Positions 1-16,942 are shown, numbered from the stretch's first letter. The stretch: 64,000 bases of DNA from Ideonella sp. (GCA_015075545.1 JABTUC010000001.1:372001-436000); one strand, 5' to 3'. Notes: generated by a model not told the origin, from the letters alone. A program made the numbers and translations.

Positions 1-272
1 GACAGCAAGACCGACGAGAATCCGGCCTCCACCAGCAGATAGGCCGCGACCATGCCGCCGGTGCCGTACAGCGCCGACTGCCCGAACGAGAGCAGCCCGG
101 TGTAGCCGAACAGGATGTCGAAGCCGATGCCGAACAGGCCCAGCACCAGGACCCGGTTCACGGTGTCGGGTGCCGCCCCCAGAAACTCCAGCACGAACGG
201 CGCGGCCACCAGCGCCACCGCCGTCAGCACCTCCGCCCGCGACGGACGCGGCAGCGACAGGCCCGAGGTCAT
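1..272 (-). CDS. Branched-chain amino acid ABC transporter permease, LivM type (partial, N-terminal end only)
   Basis: Only the first 90 or so codons are present; the gene runs off the left edge. The reading frame starts at an ATG at 272 and shows hydrophobic segments followed by the stretch FDILFGYTGLLSFGQSALYG, which is typical of LivM-type permeases, where a glycine-rich loop follows the second membrane segment. The ATG overlaps the stop codon of the upstream LivH-type gene as ATGA, so the two are translationally coupled. It should pair with LivH as the second transmembrane subunit of a HAAT-family importer. ATP-binding subunits are expected further left, outside the window. The ligand may be an amino acid, an amide, urea or an aromatic acid; sequence alone does not decide. 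Confidence 0.85.
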   Translation of the reverse strand, partial: MTSGLSLPRPSRAEVLTAVALVAAPFVLEFLGAAPDTVNRVLVLGLFGIGFDILFGYTGLLSFGQSALYGTGGMVAAYLLVEAGFSSVLL

Positions 273-1144
273 TCGCGCCCCTTGACGCCCATCAGACCGG
301 CGGGTCGGAACATCAGCACCAGCGTCATCGCGACGAACAGCATGATCTGCGACCAGGCGGGGTCGAACATCGAGGTGAGGCTGGCGATCTCACCGCAGAT
401 CAACCCGCCCAGGACGGCGCCGGGGAACGATCCGACACCACCGATCACCACCACCACGAAGGTCTGCACCAGGATCGCCTCGCCCATGTCGGGCGCCAGC
501 GAGACCACCGGCGCGTTGACGATGCCCGCGAAGCCGGCCGCCATCGCGCCGATGCCGAACACGGCCATGAACACACGGTCGACGTTGAGGCCGAGTGAAC
601 CGACCATCACCGAGTCTTCGATTCCGGCGCGAACGATCAGCCCGAGCTGGCTCCTGTACAGCAGCAGGAACAACACGATCAGCGCCACCGCGACGATGCC
701 CACGAGCGCCAGGCGGTAGGTCGGGTAGATCATGAAGCCGAGGTTGGTGGTACCGGTGAGGATGTCCGGCGCGGGCACCGACTTCGACAGGCTGCCGAAG
801 AAATAGCGCACCACCTCGACGATGACGATGCCCAGACCGAAGGTCACGAGGAGCTGATCCTCGGGCGGGCGCTTGTAGAAATGCCGGATCAGCACGCGCT
901 CGGTGAGCATGCCGAAGATCGCCAGGAACACCGTCCCCGTGGCGACCGCGACCAGGAACGAGCCGGTGTGGTCGTAGGCGACCCAGCCGGCGTACCCCCC
1001 CAGCATGAACATCGCGCCGTGCGCGAGGATCAGCACCCCGAGGGCGCCGTAGATGATGGTCAGCCCGGAGCTGATCAGCGCCAGCAGCGCACCCAGTGCC
1101 AGCCCGTTGAAGAGCTGGGAAGCGAAATTGCCCCAGGAAAGCAT
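269..1144 (-). CDS. Branched-chain amino acid ABC transporter permease, LivH type
   Basis: About 291 residues of mostly hydrophobic sequence with the LivH family pattern: an N-terminal segment reading NGLALGALLALISSGLTIIY, then GHG-like HGAMFMLGGY, and the C-terminal block GGVGSFPGAVLGGLICG. It forms part of the membrane channel of a HAAT-family importer. The frame is open further upstream, but the family begins close to MLSWGNFASQLFNG, so the ATG at 1144 is preferred; neither candidate start has a strong Shine-Dalgarno sequence. The gene lies 70 bases after the binding-protein gene and overlaps the next permease by four bases, so all three are one operon. Substrate unknown. Confidence 0.9.
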   Translation of the reverse strand: MLSWGNFASQLFNGLALGALLALISSGLTIIYGALGVLILAHGAMFMLGGYAGWVAYDHTGSFLVAVATGTVFLAIFGMLTERVLIRHFYKRPPEDQLLVTFGLGIVIVEVVRYFFGSLSKSVPAPDILTGTTNLGFMIYPTYRLALVGIVAVALIVLFLLLYRSQLGLIVRAGIEDSVMVGSLGLNVDRVFMAVFGIGAMAAGFAGIVNAPVVSLAPDMGEAILVQTFVVVVIGGVGSFPGAVLGGLICGEIASLTSMFDPAWSQIMLFVAMTLVLMFRPAGLMGVKGRE

Positions 1145-1214
1145 GGGAGAGCGGGCTGAGTCTGGTTCGCGGCGCGCCACGGGGCGCGCCGCGATGCTGG
1201 TTCGGGCTATTCCC

Positions 1215-2561
1215 TCAGGTGTAGTCGCCCAGCTTGCAGCCGAAGGCGTCGGGCGCCTGCATCAGCGGGCCGCCCGCGACGACCTCGAGCACATCCCAGA
1301 GGTCTTCCTTGTTCTTCATGGCAGAGGGCTTCTTGCCGCGCACGATCACCACCGGACGCACGCACTGGTGATCCTCCGGCCGGTAATGCACGGGGCCGAT
1401 GAGCGACGGGATGGTTTCGCCCTTCTCGTAGGTCTTGATGACCTCGGGCGGATAGAAGGTGCCGGCCTCTTCGACCATGCGCGCCCAGTGCGCGAAGCTG
1501 ACGTAGCCCTGCTCGGCGCTCCACTCGGGGCGGTAGTTGAACTTCTTCTGGAACGCCTCGACGAACATCTTGGAGTTCGGGTACTTGTCCTCGAGCGTCC
1601 ACCAGAAGTCGGTTGCCGCCAGCACCCCCTGCGTGATTTCGGCGCCGACCTCGTGCGCCAGGAACGGGGTCTGGTACGGCACGACCAGCGTCATCTTGGG
1701 CAGCAGGCCGAACTTGTGCGCCTGCTGGGTCGACAGCACTGCGTCGCGGCCCCAGTTGACGTTGATCAGGAACTCGGCGCCCGAGTTGGCGATGTTGGTC
1801 AGGTATTGGCTGAAGTCCTGAGTGCCCAGCGGCGACACCTGATCGGTCACCTGCGTCCAGCCACCGTTCTTGGTCAGGAAGTCGTTCACCGACTTCGTGA
1901 CCGTGTGGCCATAGGTGTAGTCGGGCGTCATGAACGCCGCCTTGCGGTTCTTGCCGAACTGCTTGAGCATCACCGGGCCGATCGCCGCCGCCGCCGTCTG
2001 GCCGAAGAAGTCCTGCCTGACGCCGTAGCGCACGCAGTCCTTGCCGGTGGTGTCGTTCGATCCGGACAGGCCGGCGAAGTACAGCACCTTCTCGCGCTGG
2101 GCGAACTTGTTCATCGCCACCGCCACCGCCGACGAGGTCGATCCCGTCAACACCACGACCTTGTTCTCGCTGATGAACCGCTGCGCGATCTGAACCGCGT
2201 TGTTCGGCTTCGCGCCGGAATCGGCGTACAAGAGTTCGAGCTTCTTGCCGAGCACGCCGTTCTTGGTCTTGGGCGACATCACCTTCATCAGCGGATGGCC
2301 GTTGTTGATGTGCTCGACGGCAAGTTGCGCGCCCTTGAGTTCGTCTGCGCCCTGCGCCGCGTAGGTTCCGGTCAGCGGGTAGGCAGCGCCGGCGTAGACG
2401 GTGGGGCCCGAAGAGCCCGCAGGCCAGGTGCCGATCGGCGGGCGGCCTTCGGCCCACGCGCTGGCCGGCAACAGCAGCGACGGTGCACCGAGGCCCGCCC
2501 CGATCGCCGCACCCGTCTTGAGCAGACGGCGCCGTTGTTCGTCCTTGAGGATGTCTCTCAT
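1215..2561 (-). CDS. ABC transporter substrate-binding protein, LivJ/LivK (UrtA/FmdD-like) type
   Basis: About 448 residues. The start ATG at 2561 has AAGGAG eight bases upstream, better than the in-frame ATG at 2579. The N-terminus carries RRRLLKTGAAIGAG followed by a hydrophobic stretch and an AWA-like end, which reads as a twin-arginine signal peptide. The body has the periplasmic-binding fold pattern: YPLTGTYAAQG near the start, then GSTSSAV, FMTPDYTYGHT and the C-terminal Leu/Ile/Val-binding signature. It captures the ligand in the periplasm for the LivH/LivM pair encoded downstream. The length exceeds the usual 370-400 residues and is closer to urea, amide or short-chain acid binders. 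Ligand not assigned. Confidence 0.88.
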   Translation of the reverse strand: MRDILKDEQRRRLLKTGAAIGAGLGAPSLLLPASAWAEGRPPIGTWPAGSSGPTVYAGAAYPLTGTYAAQGADELKGAQLAVEHINNGHPLMKVMSPKTKNGVLGKKLELLYADSGAKPNNAVQIAQRFISENKVVVLTGSTSSAVAVAMNKFAQREKVLYFAGLSGSNDTTGKDCVRYGVRQDFFGQTAAAAIGPVMLKQFGKNRKAAFMTPDYTYGHTVTKSVNDFLTKNGGWTQVTDQVSPLGTQDFSQYLTNIANSGAEFLINVNWGRDAVLSTQQAHKFGLLPKMTLVVPYQTPFLAHEVGAEITQGVLAATDFWWTLEDKYPNSKMFVEAFQKKFNYRPEWSAEQGYVSFAHWARMVEEAGTFYPPEVIKTYEKGETIPSLIGPVHYRPEDHQCVRPVVIVRGKKPSAMKNKEDLWDVLEVVAGGPLMQAPDAFGCKLGDYT

Positions 2562-2579
2562 GCATGTCTCCTTGGGCAT

Positions 2580-2730
2580 CGCCGCTGAAGCGTTTGTCAG
2601 CGTGCTCTGGCAAACGATGTTCCTCCGAGCCTGTCAATGACGCAATATCTTGTTGATCTGCTTGGTATTTTTTGTTTATTCTTCACATGTCAGCGGAAAA
2701 GCCTGTTGATTCTCGACCTTGCGGCGCAGC
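2580..2730. promoter_or_regulatory. Divergent promoter region between the transporter operon and the RamB/ScfR-type regulator
   Basis: This is an AT-rich island in very GC-rich surroundings. On the minus strand TTGACA (complement of 2632-2637) is a perfect -35, but the -10 at the expected spacing is poor. On the plus strand TTGATC (2653-2658) and TATTCT (2677-2682) with an 18-base spacer form a plausible promoter for the regulator. The divergent layout suggests that the regulator controls the transporter, its own gene, or both. No convincing operator palindrome was found by eye. Confidence 0.4.
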
Positions 2731-4245
2731 ATGAACGACATCAGTCCCGGTCTCCCAGCGCGCTCTGCCCAAGCCTTGCTGGTAGGCCCGAGGATCCGGG
2801 ATCGGCGACGCGCGCTGGGCATTACCCAGGCAAGCCTGGCAACCACGCTCGGCATCTCGGCGTCGTACCTCAACCTGATCGAGGCGGGGCGCCGCAACAT
2901 CGGCGGCGCGCTGCTCAAGCACATCGCCAGTGCGCTCGGCCTGGCGATCGACGACCTCGACGGCGCGGCCGAGCGCCGACTGCTGGCCGACCTGACGGAG
3001 CTGGCGGCCGAGCCGATGCTCGCAACGCTTGCGCTCGATCGCACGACGGCCGCCGACGTCGCGGGCCACCATCCTCAGTGGGCACGCGCCCTGGTGGCGC
3101 TGCACCGCGCCTGGCTCGACCGCGGACGCGCGGTGAACGCGCTGTCCGACCGCCTGCGTCACGACCCGTTCCTCGCCGACGCGGTGCACAGCCTGCTGAC
3201 CCGCGTGGCGGCGATCAAGTCGTCGGCCGAGATCGTCGAGCACGCCGAAGATCTGCCACCCGCGCAATTGCGCCGCTTTGCCACCATCGTCGGCAGCGAC
3301 AGTCGCCGCTTGGCCGACCTGGCACAGGCCTTGGCGGCCTTCTTCGAGCGCGCCCACTCGGCGGTTCGCTCGGTGACTCCCGCAGGCGAGGTCGACGACT
3401 TCTTCGCCGACCGCGGCCACTACTTTCCTGCGCTCGAAGAGGCGGCCAACGCGCTGCGTGGTGCAGCCGGGGTCACCGGCGGCGAAGACATCGAGACGCG
3501 ACTCGCAGCGTTTGTCGAGCGCAACGGAGCCCGGCCGCCTTCGGGCGCTTCACGGCTCGAATTGGCTCTGTGCGCGGTCGAGTCGGCTGACGGCGACGGG
3601 CCGCTGGCCGCCGAGTTGCAGCGCGCGACCTCGCTCACCAACGACGCCGCACGGCGGCGTGCCCGGCGAGCGCTGGCGGCCTATCTGGCTGCTGCGGTCG
3701 CCATGCCGTACGACGAGTTCCTCGCCGCGGCGCGCCACCAGAGGTTCGACGCCGAAGCGCTCGGCCGCGCGTTCGGAGTCGGGTTCGCGCACGCCTGCGG
3801 CCGGCTGGTGACCTTGCGCCGCCCCGGCGCCGAGGGCGTGCCGTTCGCGCTGATGCGGATCGATGCCGCGGGCTACCAGACGTGGCGCGCGCCGCTGCCG
3901 CGCCTGGCGCTGCCCCGGCACGGCAGCGCGTGCCCGCTGTGGGCAGTCTACCTGGCGCTGCAATCGCCTGCGGCACTGGTGCGGCAATTGGTCGAGTTTC
4001 CCGCCGGAGAGCGGTTCTTGCTGATCGCGCGCACCGTCGACGAACCCGGGCCCGCGTTCCCGATGCCGCGACGCCTGGCATCGGTGATGCTGGCGTGCAA
4101 CGTGCTCTACGCCGACCAGACCGTGTATGGCGAGGGCCTCGATCTGGGCTCCGCGGCCAAGGCCGTGCCGGTGGGCCCGAACTGCCGCGTCTGCACGCGC
4201 ATGGACTGCGCCTACCGTCAGGAAGACCCCGTGATCGACGCCTGA
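2731..4245 (+). CDS. XRE-family transcriptional regulator of the RamB/ScfR (short-chain fatty acyl) type
   Basis: About 504 residues. Residues 20-70 are a Cro/C1 helix-turn-helix with the SASYLNLIEAGRRNIGG pattern typical of RamB/ScfR proteins. The C-terminal third matches the family's DUF2083-like region, including GSACPLW and a terminal cysteine cluster (C485, C488, C493). Relatives control acetate, propionate or glyoxylate metabolism and sense acyl-CoA-type signals. The metallopeptidase-like (IrrE) domain usual in the middle is not recognisable. In its place residues 150-203 resemble a HisKA dimerisation hairpin. The ATG at 2731 is chosen over an upstream in-frame TTG at 2719; no strong ribosome-binding site is visible. 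It lies divergent from the transporter operon and upstream of the two-component genes. Confidence 0.8.
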   Translation: MNDISPGLPARSAQALLVGPRIRDRRRALGITQASLATTLGISASYLNLIEAGRRNIGGALLKHIASALGLAIDDLDGAAERRLLADLTELAAEPMLATLALDRTTAADVAGHHPQWARALVALHRAWLDRGRAVNALSDRLRHDPFLADAVHSLLTRVAAIKSSAEIVEHAEDLPPAQLRRFATIVGSDSRRLADLAQALAAFFERAHSAVRSVTPAGEVDDFFADRGHYFPALEEAANALRGAAGVTGGEDIETRLAAFVERNGARPPSGASRLELALCAVESADGDGPLAAELQRATSLTNDAARRRARRALAAYLAAAVAMPYDEFLAAARHQRFDAEALGRAFGVGFAHACGRLVTLRRPGAEGVPFALMRIDAAGYQTWRAPLPRLALPRHGSACPLWAVYLALQSPAALVRQLVEFPAGERFLLIARTVDEPGPAFPMPRRLASVMLACNVLYADQTVYGEGLDLGSAAKAVPVGPNCRVCTRMDCAYRQEDPVIDA

Positions 4246-4286
4246 AGCACCGGGAACTCACGCTGTCTGCCGCCGAGGCGCGTGGC

Positions 4287-4292
4287 TACACT
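4287..4292 (+). promoter_or_regulatory. Candidate -10 element for the response regulator gene (leaderless arrangement)
   Basis: TACACT lies six bases before the ATG at 4299, so a start site at the usual distance would give a transcript with almost no leader. No good -35 is visible at 17 bases. The same placement recurs before apaG and before the LytTR regulator gene. Confidence 0.3.
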
Positions 4293-4298
4293 GACCCG

Positions 4299-4694
4299 AT
4301 GGCAGGCACCGACGACACGAAGCGCGCGGCCATCAAGGTGCTGATCGCGGAGGACGACGCGAACATCGTCGAGTCGCTGAGCTTCGTGCTCGGGCAGCAG
4401 GGCTTCGCGGTGAGCGCCGCGCTCGACGGCGACGAGGTGCTGCGCCGGCTGCAGCGCGACCCGCCCGACGTGATGGTGCTCGACCTGATGCTGCCAAAAC
4501 GCAGCGGCTTCGAAGTGCTCAAGGCCATCAAGTCCGACCCCGCGCTGCGCGACCTGCCGGTGATGGTGCTGACCGCCAAGGGCCAGCCCCACGACCGGCG
4601 TCTGGCCGAGGAAATCGGTGTCGAGGCGTTCATGACCAAGCCGTTCTCCAACACCGACGTCGTCGACGCGGTGCGGCGCCTGGCGCGCGGGTGA
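4299..4694 (+). CDS. Single-domain response regulator (CheY-like receiver, no output domain)
   Basis: 131 residues forming one receiver domain. The acidic pair is D19/D20, the phospho-acceptor D62 lies in the block VMVLDLMLPKRSG, the conserved threonine is T92, and K114 sits in MTKPF. There is no DNA-binding or enzymatic domain after the receiver, so it must act through a partner or in a phosphorelay. Its gene is followed 22 bases later by a small membrane protein gene and then the symporter-type histidine kinase, its obvious phosphodonor. In the CrbS/CrbR systems that control acetate use the cognate regulator has a LuxR-type output domain; here it does not. How it exerts its effect is unknown. 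Confidence 0.9.
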   Translation: MAGTDDTKRAAIKVLIAEDDANIVESLSFVLGQQGFAVSAALDGDEVLRRLQRDPPDVMVLDLMLPKRSGFEVLKAIKSDPALRDLPVMVLTAKGQPHDRRLAEEIGVEAFMTKPFSNTDVVDAVRRLARG

Positions 4695-4716
4695 GCGCCA
4701 CCGCGAGGGCCGCGCC

Positions 4717-4983
4717 GTGGCAGGCGAACCGTTGCCGACTCCGCCCGAGCGCGAGGCGCGTGCGCGCGACGCCGCCATCGTGCTGCCGCTGCTCGGCCTG
4801 ATGTTGCTGATGCCGCCGGTGATCGTGCTGTTCGCGGTACCCATCAGAGTCGCCGGCGTGCCGCTGATCGTCGTCTACCTGTTCGGCGTGTGGCTCGCGC
4901 TCGTGCTGGGCGCCGCGCTGCTTGGGCGCGCGCTGCAACCGCGCACGCCTGCGTCGCCCGACGGATGCTCCACGCCGAGCTGA
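4717..4983 (+). CDS. Small two-segment membrane protein upstream of the symporter-kinase
   Basis: 88 residues from a GTG at 4717. Two hydrophobic stretches are clear, roughly residues 20-42 (IVLPLLGLMLLMPPVIVLFA) and 48-70 (GVPLIVVYLFGVWLALVLGA). Small two-helix partners are encoded just before many sodium:solute symporters, and the spacing here fits that pattern: the 3' end overlaps the start of the symporter-domain kinase gene by 19 bases. It may therefore be an accessory subunit of the kinase's transporter domain. This is inference from position and topology, not from a recognised family signature. The frame shares the high third-position GC of its neighbours, which supports it as a real gene. 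Confidence 0.65.
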   Translation: MAGEPLPTPPEREARARDAAIVLPLLGLMLLMPPVIVLFAVPIRVAGVPLIVVYLFGVWLALVLGAALLGRALQPRTPASPDGCSTPS

Positions 4984-7676
4984 TCCTGCCGATCGCGCTG
5001 CTGTACGTGGCGCTGCTGTTCGTGGTGGCCTACCTCGGCGACAGGCGCGCGCGCGCCGGCCGTCTCGGCTGGCTGCAGTCGCCGGTGGTCTACACGCTGT
5101 CGATCTCGATCTACTGCAGCTCGTGGACCTTCTACGGTGCCGTCGGCTCGGCCGCACGCAGCGGGCTGGAGTTCGCCACCATCTACATCGGCCCGTCGCT
5201 GGTGTTCATCGGCTGGTGGGCGCTGCTGCGCAAGCTGGTGCGCATCGGGCACGAACACGGCGCGACTTCGATCGCCGACATGATCTCCTCGCGCTACGGC
5301 AAGAACGCGCCGCTGGCGGCGCTGGTGACGCTGGTCGCAGTGGTCGGCATCGCGCCCTACATCGCACTGCAGTTGCGCGCGGTGACCACCACCTTTCAGG
5401 TGATCAGCAGCGCGGGGCCGGAAGACCCGTCGGGCGTGCCGAGTGCGGCACCGGACTTCGAGGCCGCGTTCTGGATCGCCGCGGGCATGGCGCTGTTCAC
5501 CATCCTGTTCGGCACGCGCAACGTCGATGCCAAGGAGCAGCACCATGGGGTGGTCGCCGCGATCGCGCTCGAAGCGGTGGTCAAGCTGGTGGCACTGCTG
5601 ACGGTGGGCGCGTTGGTGGTGTTCGGGTTGTCGGGCGGCATCGGCGAGAGCTTCGCGCGCGCCGCGCCCCAGATGCTGCGCACGCCCGACGACTTCGGTG
5701 TGCGCTGGGTGACGATCACGTTGCTGTCGGCGGTGGCCGTTGTGTGCCTGCCGCGCCAGTTCCAGATCACCGTGGTCGAGAACGCCGACGAACGGCACCT
5801 GCGCACCGCGTCGTGGCTGTTCCCGCTGTATCTGTTCCTGATCTCGCTGTCGATCCTGCCGATCGCGATCACCGGCCTGAGCGAGCTGCCCGAAGGCTCG
5901 AACCCGGACATGTTCGTGCTCACGCTGCCGATGTGGGCCGGCCACAACACGGTGGCGTTGCTGGCCTTTCTCGGCGGCTTCTCTTCGGCCACCTCGATGG
6001 TGATCGTCGCCTGCATCGCGCTGTCGACCATGATCTCCAACCACCTGGTGATGCCGCTGGCGATGCGCTTCAAGTGGGTGCCGCAGCACGCCAGCGGCGA
6101 AGTGCGCCGTTTTCTGCTGATCACCCGCCGCGCGGGGATCTGCGTCATGCTGGCGCTCGGCTTCCTGTACTTCCGCCTCAGCGGTACCAGCGATGCGCTG
6201 GCGTCGATCGGGCTGATCTCGTTCGCCGGCGTGGCGCAGTTCGCACCCGCGCTGATCGGTGGCCTGTTCTGGCGCGGCGGCAACGCCGGCGGCGCCATCG
6301 CGGGGCTCGCCGCCGGCACCGTGCTGTGGGCGTACACGCTGTTCCTGCCGAGCCTGGGCGCCGACGTCGTGGTGCCGACCGACACCCTTCACCACGGCCC
6401 GTTCGGCTTCGGCCTGCTCAAGCCGCACGCGCTGTTCGGCCTGGCGGGGCTCGATCCGCTGGTGCACTCGCTGTTCTGGAGCATCGGTGCGAACACGCTG
6501 CTGTACGTGCTGGTGTCGCTGCTGCGCCAACCGCGCCCGATCGAGCGCCTGCAGAGCACGCTGTTCGTCGACGTGTTCCGCGCGCCTGCGCAGGCCACCT
6601 CGGGGCTCATCCGCCGCACCGCGGCGGCAGGCGACCTGAGCGTGCTGGCGCAACGCATCCTGGGCACCGACGAGGCGGCGCGCTTCTTCGAACGCGCGGC
6701 ACGCGAGCAGGGGCTCGAGCGCGGCTTGCCGATCGCCGACGACGCGTTCATCACCCAGCTCGAGCGCAAGCTCGCGGGCAGCGTCGGCGCCGCGACCGCG
6801 CGCGCTGTGATCTCGGAGGCCGTCAGCGTCGAAACCATCAGCCTCGACGAGCTGATGAAGATCGCCGACGAGACGCGGCGCATGGCCGAGCACAGCCGCC
6901 AGCTCGAGGAGAAGTCACGCCAGCTCGAGGCCGCCGCGGCTCAATTGCGCGACGCGAATGCACGCTTGACGCGGCTGGACCAGGAGAAGGACGACTTCCT
7001 CAGCCAGGTGAGCCACGAGGTGCGCACACCGATGACCTCGATCCGGTCGTTCTCGCAGATCCTGCTGGAGTCCGAGCAACTGGATCCGGCGAAGGCGCAG
7101 CGCTTCGTGCGCATCATCCACGACGAGAGCGTGCGCCTGACGCGGTTGCTCGACAGCACGCTCGACCTGAGCCTGCTCGAGGGCGGCGAGGCGCGCTGGC
7201 CGCTGTCGCGCATCGACCCGGAGGCGGCGCTGGAGAACTCGATCCTGATCTGCCAAGGCCTGGGCGACTCGCGCGTGCCGCTGCACAGCGAACAGCGGGC
7301 AAGCGGCGTCGCGGTGGTCGCCAACGAAGACCGCTTGTGCCAGGTCTTCATCAACCTGATCTCCAACGCGATCAAGTACAACACCAGCGCGCAGCCGCGG
7401 GTGACGATCCGCAGCGGCGTGCGCGATGGCCTCTACGAGGTACTGATCTCCGACAACGGCCCCGGCATCCCGCTGCAGCAACGTGGGCACATCTTCTCGC
7501 GCTTTCCGCGCGGCGCCGCGCAGCCGCGCAGCGCGGCCAGCGGTGCTGGGCTCGGGCTGGCGATCAGCTGGCAGATCATGCGTCACCTCGGCGGTTCGCT
7601 CGCCTTCGTTCCCGCAGAGGGCCCGGGCGCGTGCTTTCGCGTGACGCTGAACACCCTCGAACGCGCCCAGGCGTGA
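4965..7676 (+). CDS. Sodium:solute symporter-STAC-histidine kinase hybrid (CrbS/MctS-like sensor)
   Basis: About 903 residues. Residues 1-520 are a many-segment SSS (SLC5) transporter domain, with the pattern YCSSWTFYGAVGSAARSG and a GFSSATSMVIVA motif. Residues 556-625 look like a STAC domain, ending in the typical LERKLAG.VGAATARAVIS stretch. A short coiled coil follows, then a HisKA domain with the phospho-acceptor in SHEVRTP near residue 682. An HATPase domain closes the protein, with NLISNAIKYN, DNGPGI and GAGLGLAI. Such proteins sense extracellular or transported organic acids: CrbS responds to acetate and MctS is linked to monocarboxylates. Its partner is probably the single-domain regulator two genes upstream. 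No PAS domain is seen. Confidence 0.88.
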   Translation: MLHAELILPIALLYVALLFVVAYLGDRRARAGRLGWLQSPVVYTLSISIYCSSWTFYGAVGSAARSGLEFATIYIGPSLVFIGWWALLRKLVRIGHEHGATSIADMISSRYGKNAPLAALVTLVAVVGIAPYIALQLRAVTTTFQVISSAGPEDPSGVPSAAPDFEAAFWIAAGMALFTILFGTRNVDAKEQHHGVVAAIALEAVVKLVALLTVGALVVFGLSGGIGESFARAAPQMLRTPDDFGVRWVTITLLSAVAVVCLPRQFQITVVENADERHLRTASWLFPLYLFLISLSILPIAITGLSELPEGSNPDMFVLTLPMWAGHNTVALLAFLGGFSSATSMVIVACIALSTMISNHLVMPLAMRFKWVPQHASGEVRRFLLITRRAGICVMLALGFLYFRLSGTSDALASIGLISFAGVAQFAPALIGGLFWRGGNAGGAIAGLAAGTVLWAYTLFLPSLGADVVVPTDTLHHGPFGFGLLKPHALFGLAGLDPLVHSLFWSIGANTLLYVLVSLLRQPRPIERLQSTLFVDVFRAPAQATSGLIRRTAAAGDLSVLAQRILGTDEAARFFERAAREQGLERGLPIADDAFITQLERKLAGSVGAATARAVISEAVSVETISLDELMKIADETRRMAEHSRQLEEKSRQLEAAAAQLRDANARLTRLDQEKDDFLSQVSHEVRTPMTSIRSFSQILLESEQLDPAKAQRFVRIIHDESVRLTRLLDSTLDLSLLEGGEARWPLSRIDPEAALENSILICQGLGDSRVPLHSEQRASGVAVVANEDRLCQVFINLISNAIKYNTSAQPRVTIRSGVRDGLYEVLISDNGPGIPLQQRGHIFSRFPRGAAQPRSAASGAGLGLAISWQIMRHLGGSLAFVPAEGPGACFRVTLNTLERAQA

Positions 7677-7722
7677 CCCCGGCGGGCACGGAGGCAGCGA
7701 TCGCGCGATCGCGCAACGCCGC

Positions 7723-7747
7723 AAAAAAAGGCGGCCCGCAGGCCGCC
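7723..7747 (-). terminator. Rho-independent terminator after rpoC
   Basis: Read on the minus strand this is a seven-base perfect stem GGCGGCC/GGCCGCC with a four-base loop followed directly by seven T residues. It lies 46 bases past the rpoC stop codon. There is no T tract on the plus strand, so it does not serve the convergent kinase gene in the same way. Confidence 0.92.
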
Positions 7748-7792
7748 TCGAGGAACCGCTTGCCGGGCGAGTCGAGTCACCCGTTCTTGTTC

Positions 7793-12043
<4,251 letters not shown>

Positions 12044-12061
12044 CCTTTTCTCCTGTCCCTG

Positions 12062-16183
<4,122 letters not shown>

Positions 16184-16186
16184 TGA

Positions 16187-16507
16187 TCACTCCGGTTCGG
16201 CCGTCGCGGCTCCTGGGCCTCGAGCCACGGCAGTCGTCGACTGGCGACATCGGGCTTTGCGCCCTGCGCTTGGTGGCTGGCCACTACCAGCCGCTGGCGG
16301 ACAACCCGGGCGTTGCACCCGGGCCCGACCAAACCGGTTCCCTGCAGTCGGATCAGAGAACACTTGCAAGTGGCGATGAATCCGCCGTTTGCAAGTAGTC
16401 ACTGGCCCACCCCCGAAGCGCCTGCGGCGCTTCCCCCTCGAGGGGGCGCCGCCGGCGGCCCGGCAAAGCCGGTGCCGCGGCGGCCGCTCGGGAGCGCACC
16501 TCGCTGC
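16187..16507. repeat. rplL-rpoB intergenic region with palindromic element
   Basis: No gene is seen in these 321 bases. They hold a cluster of palindromes. GAAGCGCC/GGCGCTTC with a three-base loop (16415-16433) is followed at once by the 14-base palindrome CCCCCTCGAGGGGG (16433-16446) and then GC-rich dyads to 16490. Similar GAAGCGC...GCGCTTC-CCCCT...AGGGGG elements are, to my knowledge, scattered between genes in Burkholderiales genomes. In the operon it lies where an attenuator or processing site could reduce rpoBC expression relative to rplJL. No T tract is present. Confidence 0.6.
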
Positions 16508-16891
16508 CTACTTCAACTCCGCTTTCGCGCCGGCGTCGACCAGCTTCTTCAGCGCGGCTTCGGCGTCGGCCTTGGCGATGCCTTCCTTCACCGGCTTGGG
16601 TGCGCCGTCGACCAGGTCCTTGGCCTCCTTCAGGCCGAGACCGGTGATTTCGCGCACCGCCTTGATCACCGACACCTTGTTGGCGCCGGCCTCGTTGAGC
16701 ACGACGGTGAACTCGGTCTTCTCCTCGGCGGCCGGCGCGGCCGCACCGCCGGCGCCGCCGCCGGCAGCCGGTGCGGCCATCGCCGCGGCAGACACGCCGA
16801 ACTTCTCTTCGATGGCCTTGACGAGGTCGTTGAGCTCCATCACGGTCATGCTGTCCATCGCCGACAGGAAAGCGTCTTTGTCGAATGCCAT
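16508..16891 (-). CDS. rplL: 50S ribosomal protein L7/L12
   Basis: 127 residues. The N-terminal dimerisation domain reads [20 protein letters not shown]. An Ala/Gly-rich hinge occupies about residues 36-56. The C-terminal factor-binding domain contains [20 protein letters not shown]. It forms the flexible ribosome stalk that recruits EF-Tu, EF-G and IF2, anchored through L10. The ATG at 16891 has GAGGA upstream at a good distance. The gene follows rplJ by 51 bases, the classic L10-L12 pair. Composition and length are normal. Confidence 0.98.
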   Translation of the reverse strand: MAFDKDAFLSAMDSMTVMELNDLVKAIEEKFGVSAAAMAAPAAGGGAGGAAAPAAEEKTEFTVVLNEAGANKVSVIKAVREITGLGLKEAKDLVDGAPKPVKEGIAKADAEAALKKLVDAGAKAELK

Positions 16892-16942
16892 TTGGGGTTC
16901 CTCGAATGCTTGAATGGGTTTGGTTGGTTCGAATGCGCTGGG

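Noticed and set aside
7697-7712. Sixteen-base palindrome GCGATCGCGCGATCGC near the rpoC terminator
   Set aside because: It is built of simple GATCGC repeats common in GC-rich DNA, occurs once here and has no partner genes. I see no evidence for a site.
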